From positions 1 to 52,811 of the forward strand of contig CAMFJH010000016.1 of NCBI GenBank assembly GCA_945956915.1: a stretch of 52,811 bases of DNA, written 5' to 3'. The notes under the pieces are model-generated. The model did not search any database and was not told the DNA's origin. It was given only the letters and a program-made list of their open reading frames with translations. Positions within the stretch are counted from its first letter, which is position 1, and every line of letters begins with the position of its first letter. This document shows, in pieces, positions 15,544 to 29,100 of this stretch. The stretch is from an uncultured Francisellaceae bacterium. GTDB taxonomy: Bacteria > Pseudomonadota > Gammaproteobacteria > UBA6186 > Azoamicaceae. Both the position numbers and the translations under genes were made by a program.

Positions 15544-16848
15544 ATGGGACAATCTCTAGATCTGATAGAGCAAGAAATTAACTCCCTGAAAGATATTCTT
15601 AAAAATGGTAATTTGGTTGATGCTTTTGAGTTTGCAGTGCCTGCAAATCTTATTGCAGAATTGAAAGTAGATAGCCGAAAAGTACAATTTTATTGGGACA
15701 TTGACTGTCCTAAAGTTATATTATCTAGTTCTAATGGCCAAAAACTGATAGAGTCATGGGACATCGAGGGAATACCTAAGGAATGTCTATCTAATCGGGA
15801 ATATTTACGTGCTTTTCTGCAACAAAACTATGTCCACATTTCAAATTATAATAATAGTCAAGAGTATAAGCTTCGTTTTAGCCTAAAATTATTAGGAGGG
15901 GCTATTATAGTTGATCCTGACAAAGCACCCTCCAGGTTGTGGCCTAATGCGACTATTCCAATTTTTGTAAACTGTAACACTTTTAATAGTAATGGGTTGA
16001 AAAATATTTTGTCAGCAATAAATGATTGGGCAAGTAAGACTTTATTTACATTTAAAGTTCATTTTACTGATATTAATGAAAAAGATTTTGGTCTCATTTA
16101 TCGTTTTGAAACTCCTAATCTACATGTCAGCTGTTCTGTCAACCTGACTTTGCCAGGACATCAACAACGTAGAAAGATTTTATTATATGATTGGGATCCC
16201 TGGGGAGATCGTATAACAAGGCTACTCAAAAAAGAGCCTGAATATCAAGATAGTATTTTGATACAAAAATATACCCCTGAGTGCATGAGAAACCCTGTAA
16301 GAGATCGTACGCTCAGTTGCACTGTTTGTCAGTCTCCAGTAGGTAGGCAAGGGGGGCAACAACTTATTTCATGTAAATTAGGCCAAAGTTTTGGTGAAAA
16401 AGATCTAAAGCACGAAATAGGCCATGCTATTGGTTTTTATCATGAACAGCAGCGTTCGGATAGAGATGCTTTTGTGAAAGCACCCAATAGAGGAAATTAT
16501 GATCCAAATTATGGTATAGAATTTCAAAGCGGGATTCGAAAAAATTTTAGTGAATATGATTTTAAATCTATCATGCATTATTTTTTTGGCGAAGGAATAA
16601 TCAGTGGTCGACCCATAATTATGGAAGTTCAGCAACGTATTCCTGTTGAACAATATCGCCAATTGGTAGAATTAGGAGAGCCAGAATATAGAGCACCTTT
16701 TTTACTCTCATCTTTAGATACATCGCAAAACTATGAAAGAATGAGAAACGGACTTCTACAAGTGGGAAAAACGGGTAACTTAAGTGAGAATGATATTGAG
16801 GCTGCAAATTATCTTGCTAATAAGGCAATCGCTAAAAGAGTGCGTTAA
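15544..16848 (+). CDS. Astacin-like zinc metalloprotease (M12A type)
   Basis: A 434-residue protein. The ATG at 15544 is preceded by AAGGAGG, which is better than an earlier in-frame GTG. The zinc site HEIGHAIGFYHEQ (H290, E291, H294, H300) and the Met-turn SIMHY (M344, Tyr346) are the complete astacin signature, with SDRD following the site as in the family. Residues 1-130 form a separate domain of unknown type starting with a polar helix. Astacins normally carry a signal peptide and pro-peptide; neither is seen, so export by a dedicated system such as type IV secretion is an inference. It lies 272 bp ahead of the giant gene on the same strand. Confidence 0.85.
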   Translation: MGQSLDLIEQEINSLKDILKNGNLVDAFEFAVPANLIAELKVDSRKVQFYWDIDCPKVILSSSNGQKLIESWDIEGIPKECLSNREYLRAFLQQNYVHISNYNNSQEYKLRFSLKLLGGAIIVDPDKAPSRLWPNATIPIFVNCNTFNSNGLKNILSAINDWASKTLFTFKVHFTDINEKDFGLIYRFETPNLHVSCSVNLTLPGHQQRRKILLYDWDPWGDRITRLLKKEPEYQDSILIQKYTPECMRNPVRDRTLSCTVCQSPVGRQGGQQLISCKLGQSFGEKDLKHEIGHAIGFYHEQQRSDRDAFVKAPNRGNYDPNYGIEFQSGIRKNFSEYDFKSIMHYFFGEGIISGRPIIMEVQQRIPVEQYRQLVELGEPEYRAPFLLSSLDTSQNYERMRNGLLQVGKTGNLSENDIEAANYLANKAIAKRVR

Positions 16849-17041
16849 TGAACTTCTATAAAATCGGTGTATAAGAATCAATTTGATTTGGTACTTAATC
16901 TTAAAAAAAACAGCTTTGGCCATATAGGTCGAGCTGTTATCAATAAGTTCACCTTAATAATAATTTAAAAAACAATAGGTTAGGTATTATGTAACATTTT
17001 AGACTATTCACCAATTATTACATGTCTTTAAGAGTATAGTT

Positions 17042-17069
17042 TTGAAAGTTAACTAAAATATGCTATATT
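17042..17069 (+). promoter_or_regulatory. Predicted promoter of the giant gene
   Basis: TTGAAA at 17042-17047 and TATATT at 17064-17069 lie 16 bp apart, with an extended -10 TGC just before the second box. The start codon is 51 bp downstream of the -10. The match is good for a sigma-70 promoter, though the region is AT-rich. Confidence 0.45.
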
Positions 17070-17120
17070 TACTTTACATTGCTTAAAAATTTACTCACCA
17101 TATAATTTAAAGAGAAAATT

Positions 17121-20100
17121 ATGCCTATACCAGGTTTAAACATTGACTTGACACTATTTGCAAATCTATTCAATGATAGTGAATTAGTTGGCACCAGCCA
17201 CTTACAAGGCAATCAATTTATCAATACAGTAAATTTTTTACAAACCTATGTTAATTCTTTAAATGAAGATACACCTAAAGAATTAGCAGAAACTTTGCAA
17301 TATTTAAAACTTAGAACTGAAGAAATTAAAGAAATTAATGCACTGGCTCGCAACTTAGAACAAGATGAAGCCAAGTTAATGCAAGAACAAAAAAATAGAA
17401 AAAAACTGATAAAAAATGCATTCACCACATACAGCAAAAACGTATTTGAAAAGATTGAATCTTTGAGATCTATTCAGGATGAATTTGTAGGCAATGAACA
17501 AAAGTCGATAAATGAATCAAGTTTTTTTATTCCGGGTGGCTGGACTACACATAAAAAATTTGGTGGTGGTGGTCATGGTATGCTTTATGAATTTAGAAAA
17601 GCAGAAGATGGATCGCTACTTCTGATTGTCCATAACACTGGCGCTGGTTTGAATTATCATGCAAAGAGTCAACAATTAGATAAAGATCGGTTTTGCCCTA
17701 TAAAAATATTTAAAATTCCAAAAAATGCAATAGAAGATAATGAACCACAATCATTTAGTGAAAAAATGCAGTGGTTTATTAAAGAATTATTAAAGCCACT
17801 AATAACGACTACAGAAAAATCGTATGATGAGAAAATTGTTTATACAGAAGTACTTCCTCTAATCGCCTATTTAGGTGGGGAGCTTTTAGATAAGCCAGAA
17901 GACTATAGCCAATATACAAAGCAAGAATTTGAAATTGGGGGCCAGCGCTCAGGTTCCTGCGCTGAAAAAATTTTACATCAATTCATACAATCGAAATTAC
18001 CTAGCAAAAAATTGTATAAAAGATTTATGTATAATTTTAAAATAAATGTACTAGAAAGCTTTATTGAACAAGTAATACAAGAAGGTACTATTGCCAACTC
18101 ATCTGTTAGCCATCAGATTAGAATCGCATTTCCAAACATGGCACGTATCTTATTTAAAAAAGACTATTTTAGTGAAGAAGAGCGAGGAGCTGAGCAACTT
18201 AAACTAAAACACTTACAAGAAAAATTTGAATCCGGTCTCAAATTAACTAAAGATGGGGCACCAAAACAGGCTGCATCAGATAAGCCGTCTGAAGATAGTG
18301 TTATTATGCATATCGCACCGCCTATTTTTACAATGTTTCCATCTACCTTATTAGAGGAGATCCAAGAGACAAAAAAAGAACAAGCATTATGGTTGGTTCA
18401 AAACCCAATAGATTTTGAATATCAATCGTCTATCAATCAAAGACAACTTAGTGATTTTTTGCTCAAAGTTTCGGCATTAGAAGACAAGAAAGCAAAGGTT
18501 GAGAGTTTAGAGCGATTTTTCATGGGTTGGCCTATCTCTAAAGCGGAGGCTGAAATCAAAACATTATTAAGTGAAGATTCAACTGCGGAAGAAAAAAATA
18601 ATTTTTTAGATGATTTGACACGCTTGAATGAATTGTACACAAAAACATATGAAGATATAAATGGCAAAAGTAGTGTTACACAAAGGTTTGCAATTACGCA
18701 CCTAAGCTTTTTAGCTATCATGGATGATATAATACTTAAAAGCAATTGGAAAAATGATTCTGTCGAAAAGCCTTCTCTTCATCCAGTTTTTGTAGAAAAA
18801 ATAGGTGCGCTTTTATACAAAACAAGGCGTAATCCGTTTTGGGGAACACAAGATTTTCAATCTGATAAAAGATTGAATCAGATAAAAGTAAAATATGAAA
18901 ATGAATTCATGGGGCCGACGTCTGGTTTTAAAAAAGATCTAAGCTTGAATGATTCGGAAACTTTAAGCGTTAGAATCTCAAAATTCGTAAATGATTTTTA
19001 TTTAACATTAATAAATCAACAGCCAGATCTGCTTAAAATTTTGAATCAGTATTACGAAAAATTTTGCACAACCAATCCGCAAGAAGATTATAGATCAGAA
19101 GACTATAAGATAAGAAGATTCATGGATAGCAATGGAACGTCGAACCCTAGCCTGAAACCTTTATATTTATTAGAATATTATTTCAGTTATTCATTAGACA
19201 AAAGAACAAACTTTATTAAAGAATGTGCAAATTATTGTGAGGTTGAAGAAGAAATTTTGAATGATAGCTTTAAAAAAATAGAAGAAAATTTTGTTTTGAA
19301 AGAAAAAGTTGATAATGTTATTACGAACACAATGAATGTCCTTACAAATAATGATTATAAGAACGCAAGAGGAAAGCTTGGTAAAAAATTGTTAAGATAT
19401 TCAGAAAGCAGATCACATTTTCTTGATGGCTTAAGTGCGATAATGAACTTTTCTGATGTGGGAATAGATGATTTTAGAAAAGAAAATGAAACTGCTTTTA
19501 ATGATGCATTGATTGAAAAAAATAGTGGTGCAGGATCTCTTGTAATGCTTGCAAACACAAATTTCAAAGATGTTGTTGTTAAGAATAGAGAAGAACTTAT
19601 AGATATTAATGGCATTCAGTTAGGTTATATTAAAAATGCACAGACTAAAGCTTTGGGGTTAAAAGATAGGATGGTTCAAGGTGAGCTCGCACATATGCGA
19701 ACATCAGAATACGCACAATTACAATCAGCTCTTGATTTTTTTCTATCAGATTTAACACGTTTGGATACAAAGGAAAATCAATTTTGCTTAGAAACGATGC
19801 TTTTTGAGCCTGGGCTTCTTGAGGGAGAAATAAAAAAAGGTAAGGATTTTCTTGAAAAATTTAATTTATTGGTTGCAAAGGGTATCAGTATGCATTCTCG
19901 TGGGAATTTCTCAGATGATGTTGGTCTGTTTTTTTTAGATTTAGGAAATTCAGTAAATCGTTATGTGCGAGATTTGCAAGTCAGTCAAGGTACAGAAAGT
20001 AAGGTTTTTGAGGAAAAAATATCTACCGAAGATCATTCTGAAAAGCAACCCATTAAAATTTATTCTGTAAGCGATCAATTGTATAAAAAAAATACAGAAC

Positions 20101-23100
20101 CGTTTCCAAATGAAGAAGCAAAACAAAGAATACTTCAGAGTTTACATAAGGAAAATGTCTTGTCCTTAGCTGATTCGATACGCACTAGCCCAAGTGTAGC
20201 TTTAAGCTTAGATCAAATTAATCAATATTTAAGATCAAAACTGATATTAAATTGGTTACATCAAAATGATCAATTTTCTTCCTATGCAAAATCAAATTTA
20301 TTGGATCATGGCTATCAACTAATGGATAGAAAAATTTTTGCAGAACTGCAAACGCTTGATTTAGAGTTTGTCAAAAAAAATGCTTTAGACACACTGTTGT
20401 ATTTGTTACCTGACTTTAAAAAAGAATTTTTTGAAGAGAGTATGCAGCATGAATACCAAGGTTCAAAAATTAAATATATATATCCAAATGTTGTTTTTTC
20501 AAATGCATCTGGCAATACAATAATGACTGCTAATCTAGTCTCTGGTAGGATTACAAAGCCGAGTTTAAATTCAATTTTCTTACCAAAAAAAATAACAAGT
20601 GATCCAAGATTTATTATGCTGTTTGGCAAAGAAGTACAGAAAGCTTGGATTTCGGGAGAAGATCAAACCTGTTTAAGTTTTTCTTATAAAGGGGCAGAAT
20701 ATAGACTTTTGTTAAATGACAAGAAATCACCTTCTCTTATAATTCAAAGAAAATATAAAGTAAATAATGAAAATGCTGAATGGTTTGAGCTGCACGAAAT
20801 GCCTGACGTGGATAATTTACAAAAAATTTTTCTAGAAGAACATAATGTTATTTGGGCGAGTACAGACACTGCAGATGGGCAGACGATATTAATTGGCAAC
20901 CTAGAAAAAAATAGTATTGATTTTATTTCCGACAGAAAAGCAAGCAATGAATTGCATATGGTTGAGACATCATCAGGAAGAATCCAACTGAAAACATCTA
21001 ATTTTAAATTATTAAATAAAAATTCAGAGATTTATAAAACGTTTGAGCATTTTGAAAGTTCAGATTTTACCTTAATTTTTAAAAAGGATCCATTGCCTGG
21101 GGAAACAGGTAGCACGTATCAAATCAAGTTTCCACGCTACAACATGACTTTACTGGGTATCGGAGATCCACCAACAACATATAAGTTAGAAGGCTCAGAT
21201 TGCAGTCTAGATTTAGCCGATCAACATATTGTCAAACAGGTTTTTACTCAATTAAGATCAGCGTTTTGCTTTACAACTGTGGATAACAATAAAATTATTT
21301 ATTGTCCCATGCAAGCTTTTATTGCAGAGCAAGATCTTAAAAAAATGGATCCTTTAGAATCGTTATTTTCTAGTCTAAATAATGTAAAAGCAAGTTCTTC
21401 ACCAGCATTAATGTTCTCAAGTACTTCAAAAAATTTAGACTCAATGCCAGGTAGGCAGTATACAGAGTATTATAATCTTATACCCGATACAGGTGACCAT
21501 TTAAGAAAACATTTTTATGAAGAAAAGAATGGTGGAAAACCCCAGAAAGAATTAAAAGAAAAGAAAGATAAAAAAGAAGATAAAGATACAAAAAAAACGC
21601 AAGAGAGTGTTGCTCAACAGAAATTAAAATACAATGGTACAGCTAAAGTCCTGCAATATACGGTTGTTAAAGAAAATGAGTCTCTAAGTTTAATACCTGA
21701 AAGTATTGAAGATGGACTTTATTTAGCATATGCATACTTATGCACACAAGAACCCTATAAAGCATTTGAAATACTTGAAAATCTAAATGTTAAATTTGGT
21801 GCAATGTCTGCTACAGATACTGAAATAAAGTTGTTACACTGGATTGTAGATCTTACGCCAGCAAAACTAAAAAAAGATTCAAAAATAGAATCTGCAGAAA
21901 CGGCGGAAATCTTAGCTGTTAAGCTTAAAGCCTTATCTTTTCTGGCAAAATTTAAAAGAGACAATCCAAAGCTTGCTGACTTAAAATTAAAGAAACTGAA
22001 GTTGGATGCTGCTCCTAAAGATTTATATGAGGCTGAGTCTGAAAAGCTAAATCACGATTTTTATGAGAATTTAAGTGGCAATATATTGCGTATTTATAAA
22101 AAATATCATCATACAGAAACTAATGTTCCTATAGAATATAGGTTGAGTGAATATGAAAAAATGCTACTTTTGCGTGACTGCCAAAATAAAGTGGGCGCTG
22201 TTGCTGTGGAGTATCGCCGCTTAGAATATATGCGCTTAAGTTTAGAGCTGGAAATCTTGAAAAAAGAAATACAAACTCCCTTCGTTGAGGCAAATATTGC
22301 AAAAATTGAAGATGTTATCAAAAAAGGAAAAAAATATGCATACAATACAACAAAAGTTTTAGAGAGCATAGCTAAGTTGAAGATTCAAGATGATTGGCAG
22401 TTGGAAATGAAAAATCTTCTTACCTTAAATGATGCAGATACTTCAACAAAAATATATACTGAAATTGCAAAGTCATTGAATGATGATGCACCTATTTTCG
22501 AAATATCAGAGCTTATTAGACTGCCAGTTGATGAGCGAAAATTATTAACGGTTTTTCCATTTTTAATAAAAAATATAGTAAATAATACAGTGGGCGAGTC
22601 TGAGAAGTTATTGTTAGAAGAGTTTTGCAAAAAAACAATTATAGCTTTTGATGAAAGAGAAAATCTAGGCTCTAATATGCCACAAATATGCAGTATACTA
22701 TATTGTTATTTAAAAGGACCTACGCAATCTTTAGGCCCGATTCAATTTAATAATTTTCGTAAAAAAGATTGGAATAGTGGTAAAAATTTGTATAAAGAAG
22801 AGTCGGTTATAGAAATATTTAAATTCCTATTGGGAAAAGCTCGTGAAGCTGCTGCTTTAGTAGACAGTTCGAATAAGTCTATCATCCCGGATATTGTTTA
22901 TAAAAAAAATGTGGATTCCATAGTTCAAAATATTTATTTTCAAGAAGCCTCTAATAAATCGGAATTTAATTTAAAAGATATTAAGTTTGATCCGCTAGGC
23001 GAAAGAAAAGTTATAGTTGGTTCAGAACCGGATCTTGGAAATAAAATAACAGTATTTTGGCCAAATTTATTAGTTGAAGAGAGTGCTAGTAATGAATTAA

Positions 23101-26100
23101 TTGAGACTTTAAATGCATGGAAGCAAAGTGAAGCAGACCTTGCGGCAGAACTAGAAATTCTTAAATCTAGATATAAAAAAGAAAATTTAGACAGTTCGAT
23201 ATCTTATTCAGCTCGAGTTAATAAACTTGCTATTTTAGATCAGGAAGCAGGAAATTTAATTAAAGAACTTGAAAAAACAAAATTAACACTTTCTTTAAAT
23301 TCTTTAGGAAATTCTGAAGGTAGGTCTGTGCTTTATCACAATGCAGATAATTTAGAAAAAAAATTACTAAGCTTGAATGCTGAAAAACTAAATTCTTTAT
23401 TAAATTCTGCAAATAAAATACTGGATATAAGTTTTTCAGAGACAGATGGTTCTACAGAATTAAGACGTTTTCAAATGGAGATAATGGGGCGAAAGCGACA
23501 ACGACTTAGTAAAAGCGATTTAATTCGGCTATATATGTTAAATGACCAAAAAGTGTATGCTCAGCAAACAGGCTTAAGTCCAGAGGATATAACAGCATTA
23601 CATAGCAGCATCACTGCCTATTTAAATTCGGAATTAAAAAGACAATATTGTAAAAGAATTGTAGAGAAAATAGATTCTTATCAAAATGTTTTGGGGTCTA
23701 AAGATGTAGGTGACCATTCTTCAATACTCTTACAGCAAGCAGTTGGCGAGATAGCACAAGAAGTGATGCTGCAGAATTATGTGGATCCTAATGAATATCC
23801 TGAACTCATTGTCTTTCAATATTCGGAAAATATTTTGATTAAGAAGGCACAAAAAGAATATATAGAATCCTTGTTGTTACGATCACCCGAGTCGGGTCAC
23901 TTTGAAAGTATAATGATGGAACTTATTATGGGTGGTGGTAAAACGAAAGTTTTATTGCCTATTTTAGCACTAAAAAGAGCAACCGGCAGCAATTTATCTA
24001 TTTTTGAGGTGCCTGCGGCATCATTTCAAACAAATTTCTCTGATATTAAAAAAACATCATTGTTATTATTTGGTCAAGAACCAGAGATGTTTAATTTTGA
24101 CCGGGATACGCCTTGCTCAGCAATGGATTTAAAACTAGCCTACAGAAAGTTGAAAAAAGTTATTGCAAATAAAAGTTATCTTGTTACAACACCTACCAGT
24201 GTACCTTCGCTCGAGTTAAAATATTATGAATTGCTTGGTAATCCGCCTAAACTTAATCCAATTTTGGATGAGGATCCTGAACAGCAAAAGCAGCAGCATA
24301 TAGAAAATGATAAAGTTAGAAAAGATTGGGAAAAAAGAATTAAATGGCTTGGTAGAATGCTTAAAACATTTAAAACCCAAGGTGATGTTTTAATTGATGA
24401 GATTGACTCAAGTTTGGATGTTAAAAAGCAATTAAATTACACAATAGGAGATGCAGAATATGTTTCGAATGAAACAATTACTTACCTTGTTTCATTGTTT
24501 AAATATTTTGAAGTGCGTGATGGAAATGTTAGTTTAGAAAATCCATTTAAAATTAGCGCGCCAGCAGATCTTTTTGAAAAATTTTCAGAAAATCTGGTTA
24601 ATAATAATGATAGCCCTTTGAATATTATTGAAGAATTTTCAAAATGGGATGGCCTGACACGGAAGCAATTGTCAGAGTATTTAATGGGCAAAGGAAAGGA
24701 AATTCCGCAGTTTATAGAACAATTACCTAAAAAAGATCAAGATATTATTATGCTGACAAAATCACAACTAGAAAAGTTTATGCCACTAACCATGAAGCGT
24801 AATTTGTTTGAAAACTATGGTCCTTCTTTAGATATGAATAAATCTATTGTATCAAGATCAATAGCTATACCTTATGCGGGGAATATGAATTCACGAGAAA
24901 ATTGTAAATTTGGTAACTATCTTGAAACAATTAATTACACAATTCAACACTTAAGATTAAGTGGGATAACTTATGACTTGTTTGAGGCTTTAATCTCACA
25001 TTATATTACAGCAGCACGAACAGAGCTTTTAGAGTCTAGTGTTGCGCTGTTAGATGAAACAAAAGCAGCTAAGCTTTTAAACCCTATTTTAGCTAATATT
25101 AAAGATATAGAGGGCCTGTCTATTCGATTATCTGATATTGACTTTCATAATAAAGAAGCTCTTAGGCATATATATGAGAAATTTAAAGAATCAAAGAATA
25201 AGAAAAGTGAAAATGATTTAGTCTATCTTGCATTAGAAGATAACATTTTACCTCAAGTTGAAATTGATCAAAAAATATTGAAACATGATTCACACAACCA
25301 TGTTTCTTTGTTTAGAAGTGTTCAGGGCTTAACTGGAACACTGTGGAACGATAAAACAGTCTCTAACTTTGTAAAATATGATCCCTCATCAAGCTTAGGC
25401 ACAGATGGACTCACAATTGCACGACTAAGGGATAAAGAAACACCGGTTAAGCATCTAAATTTCAATGATGTGCAGAATAACACACAGAGACTTATAAATA
25501 ACCTTTTTTCTAGCGTAGATCCTAAGACTCCCTCATCTAAAGTTCGAGCTATGATTGATGTGGGTGCAAAATTTAAAGGGAAATCGAATAAAGCTGTTGC
25601 ATTTGAATTTGCAAAATATTTTGAACAGAAAAAACTGCATGATCTTAAAGAACTCAAAGAATCACAAACAGAGATAAAATACATTTTATTTTTTGAAAAA
25701 AATGAAATTTCAGGCATGGACGAATTACGTGCTATGAACATTGCAGAACCTAAGCTGGAAACTATTACTATTAAGGGAAGTGATGCAAAAGAGATAGAAA
25801 GACGACTGGGTTGTACTCCCGATAAATGTTTTAGCTATTATGATCAAAAACATGCTATAGGAACAGATATTAAGCAAAGCTCAGATGCCATTGCTTTAGT
25901 TACGGTAGACCATACAACTTTTCAAAAAGATCTGTTGCAAGGCGTTATGCGAATGCGTGATTTTAAAAGTGCCCAAAGAGTCGTGTTTTGTGTAGATGAT
26001 GAGTTGTATAATGATGGCGTTAGTACTTTGGACAACGTTTTAGAGCTTGTTCGAAAAAATCAAGTTGAGAGATTGATGCAAGACAATTTCACGTCTGCAT

Positions 26101-29100
26101 TGCAGCAAATGCGAAATGTTATTCGAGAAGATTTTAAAAATAGAATACTGTTTTTAGCAGATGATAAAGTCAGTGATAAGGAACAGTTGTTGAACTATTT
26201 CGAAGACTATTTTATAACCACGAGCACTAAAGACTTAATGACATTATATGGATCATTGGAAAAAGAGCGTGATACTGTTGAAATTTTTCTTGAAATATCT
26301 GGCAAGTTATTGTTTGAGTGGTCTAGCTTGATAAAAAAATCAAATAATGGAATTGGGCCCAGTGCTGAGAATGAAGCGACAATAAAGAAGAAGTTATCAG
26401 AAGTAGTTACGATAGCCATTGATAATTGTCAAGAAAAGTACTTATACCATAGTCACGAAAATCAAGATAAGGTTGTCGAGCAGCAAAAAGAGAAGGAAAA
26501 GGAAAAAGAGAAAGAAAAGGAGTCTGAACTAGAATCACAAAATAGCCAAAATGTTCAGCCTAAAAAGATGCATACATGGTTGTTAGAAAGGTTCCAAAAT
26601 ACTTTAGCGCCTTTGCCTTTATCTCTTAATTGGGAACCTGAGAATTCTAATATTACTCGTGCTGATGATTGCTACTATAAATCATTAGCGATGGTTTGCA
26701 AAATTGGCAATCCTAATATGCATACACCGCAATTTCAAAGCAATATTTTAGCAGGGTATAATTTTTTTGAGACGCTTGACAAGCATGACAAAGATAAAAA
26801 ATTATTAGATAATTATCAAAAAATTGTGCATGCGGTTTTAATGATTCAGTCACAAAATATCTTAGGTGAACTTGAGTTAAAAGCAATGATTATTACGTAT
26901 CCAGAATTGGATGCACTGAATCAATTGATAATTGATAGAAATTTGGCACTACCCCTACCTGATCGCATTTGGATTATCAATACACAAGGCACAGTTTTAG
27001 CTGGCCAACGCCCCAGCGAGAGTGTATTAGACCCTAATTACAATAACATATTGAATCAGATACGGTTTTTTAATGGAGATTGTGCTTCATTATTACTTGA
27101 AAAAGATATTAATTTGGTATGGTTATTGGATGATTACGAGCGTAATTTTGAATTTCTTGAGAAAAATGTTTTTAAACATCGTTTAGTGGAACCAAGACAT
27201 GTTGCTATGTTAAAAGAACGCATTGATAAAATGTATAAAGCTGAACTTGCTGCTGTTATGAGCAAAAAAACTTTAGAACAGGATAATATGCGATTTTCAG
27301 CTTATTATTTTAAGCTTATAACTCAAAACTGTACTGGAGAAAATATTAATCTTTATTTTAATGCAATATGTTCCAAAGTGCCTCAGCCTAGTGATTTAGT
27401 GAATGATTTATTAGATCAATTTATTTACAATAATGAAAATGCTTTTTTAAATTTTTTAGATAGGCCACCTTTTAGCACAGATCTGCAATTTAAAAAATTG
27501 CTCTCAGATAAATTTTCAGAAAAAATGCGAAATTATGCTTTCGCAAAAACTTTTTTTTCGATGCCGGATCTTGAGCGTCAAAGCTTAGCTAAGAAACTAT
27601 GTGTGCCTGATTTTTTTGCATTAATAATTAAGGATAATCAAAAATTTTTTATAAGTAGTTTTTTTACGGTGAGTGTATATGAATCATCTGAAAAACCTCT
27701 GTTCCCATTTTATAAATTGTATGATTTGATAGGTGTAGAGAATTTTAAACATATATTAGGGGAATTAGATGAGAAAGATTTTTCGAATTTCTTTAATAAG
27801 TTGAGAGATAAACAAGATAAGGCACCAATGGCACAAATTATAGATTGGATGGGTGAGGCAGAGATTTTCGAGAGTATTACAGAAGATTGCATTTCAAAAG
27901 CAATTCCTCTGATTTTGGGATTGCAATCGGATTCAATTGGTGAAGCATCAAGTTTGTTTCTCTCGTTTCTGGACAAGGGGTGCCCTGAAAAAAGTCGGGG
28001 TACGGTATTTGATAAAGTATGGACTTTGGCAAGCTTAAAGTATCTTAAGTTATCCACTTTAAAAGAACTATTAAAAATTTCAGCGATGTCTTTATCTGAA
28101 GTGGCTGAAAAATACCCCAATAGTTTTGTTGGAATTTTAAAGGCTTGTGACTGGAATGAGGATTGGGCAGAATTTGTAATGGAAAATCTGGATTCTATAT
28201 CTAAAAATTTGAACCCGGAAGCTTTTGATGCTGTGTTGAATCAGTATTTTCAGGATTCAGGAACTAAAAAAGACAAACTATTTTTTCAAAATTTATATCT
28301 AATGCAAGCCAGGTCGAAAATACTTCATGTTTGCGAGAAAGAAAATACAGAGGCACTGGCAAATGTACTGAAAGAAATTATGAATTATAGCCGCCTTGCA
28401 AGTTATGGAAAAGGGTTTGCATATAAGCTTTTTGATGAGAAAGATACTTTTTTTATTCTGGATAAAGTGAAAGAATCTTCCCCAGTCATCAAAGAAGTAT
28501 TACTAAAAGCAATTGTAAAGACTATTCAGAATCTTAGCAGTATGGATGCTTCAAAGCTTTTTGACGATTTTTTGAGCTATCCACAGGGCTTAGCTTTGTT
28601 CTGTAAAACGTTAAAAGAAAAGTTATATCGCGAGGATGAAAAAGAATTAGAGATGGATCTATCTGATTGGCGGGGGGCTTCCAATTTTAAACCTGAATTG
28701 TTGTTAAAGACAACATTTGGTCAAGCCTATTTAAAAAGCCCTGAAGCCATTAAAGACTATGCAGCTTTAGCATGCAGTCGTATGAGTATTTTAGATGCAA
28801 AGATGCTCTCAAATTTGGGTTTAAAGCCAGACTTGGATATGCTGGAGAGCTATAATGAGGCCACTAAATATATAGAGGGCAAAAAATGGATACTCTACGA
28901 AGCCGAGATTACGGCACAGCTACAAGAAAAATGTGATAATAATGACTATTTGAATTTGCTGAGAATTCTGGATTCATCTGCAATGAGAAAATATTTAAAG
29001 ATCGATCAAGCTAAGCCTGAGTTGAAAAATTTTCTTAAAAAACTTATACAAAATGCTAATGATGAAAATATGTGTGAAGTTTTAGTAAAATTTGCACAGT

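Noticed and set aside
16909..16938. AACAGCT/AGCTGTT inverted repeat ahead of the giant gene
   Set aside because: Only 7 bp with a 16-base loop; the T run lies on the minus strand, where no gene needs terminating.
26480..26530. Purine-rich repeat (AAGGAGAAGGAAAAAG type) in the giant gene
   Set aside because: It simply encodes a Lys-Glu low-complexity linker near residue 3120 and shows no sign of being a separate element.
17246..28120. Many antisense frames of 60-140 codons inside the giant gene
   Set aside because: All are rich in Ser, Phe and Leu and lie opposite Lys/Glu-rich coding sequence; none has a ribosome-binding site.
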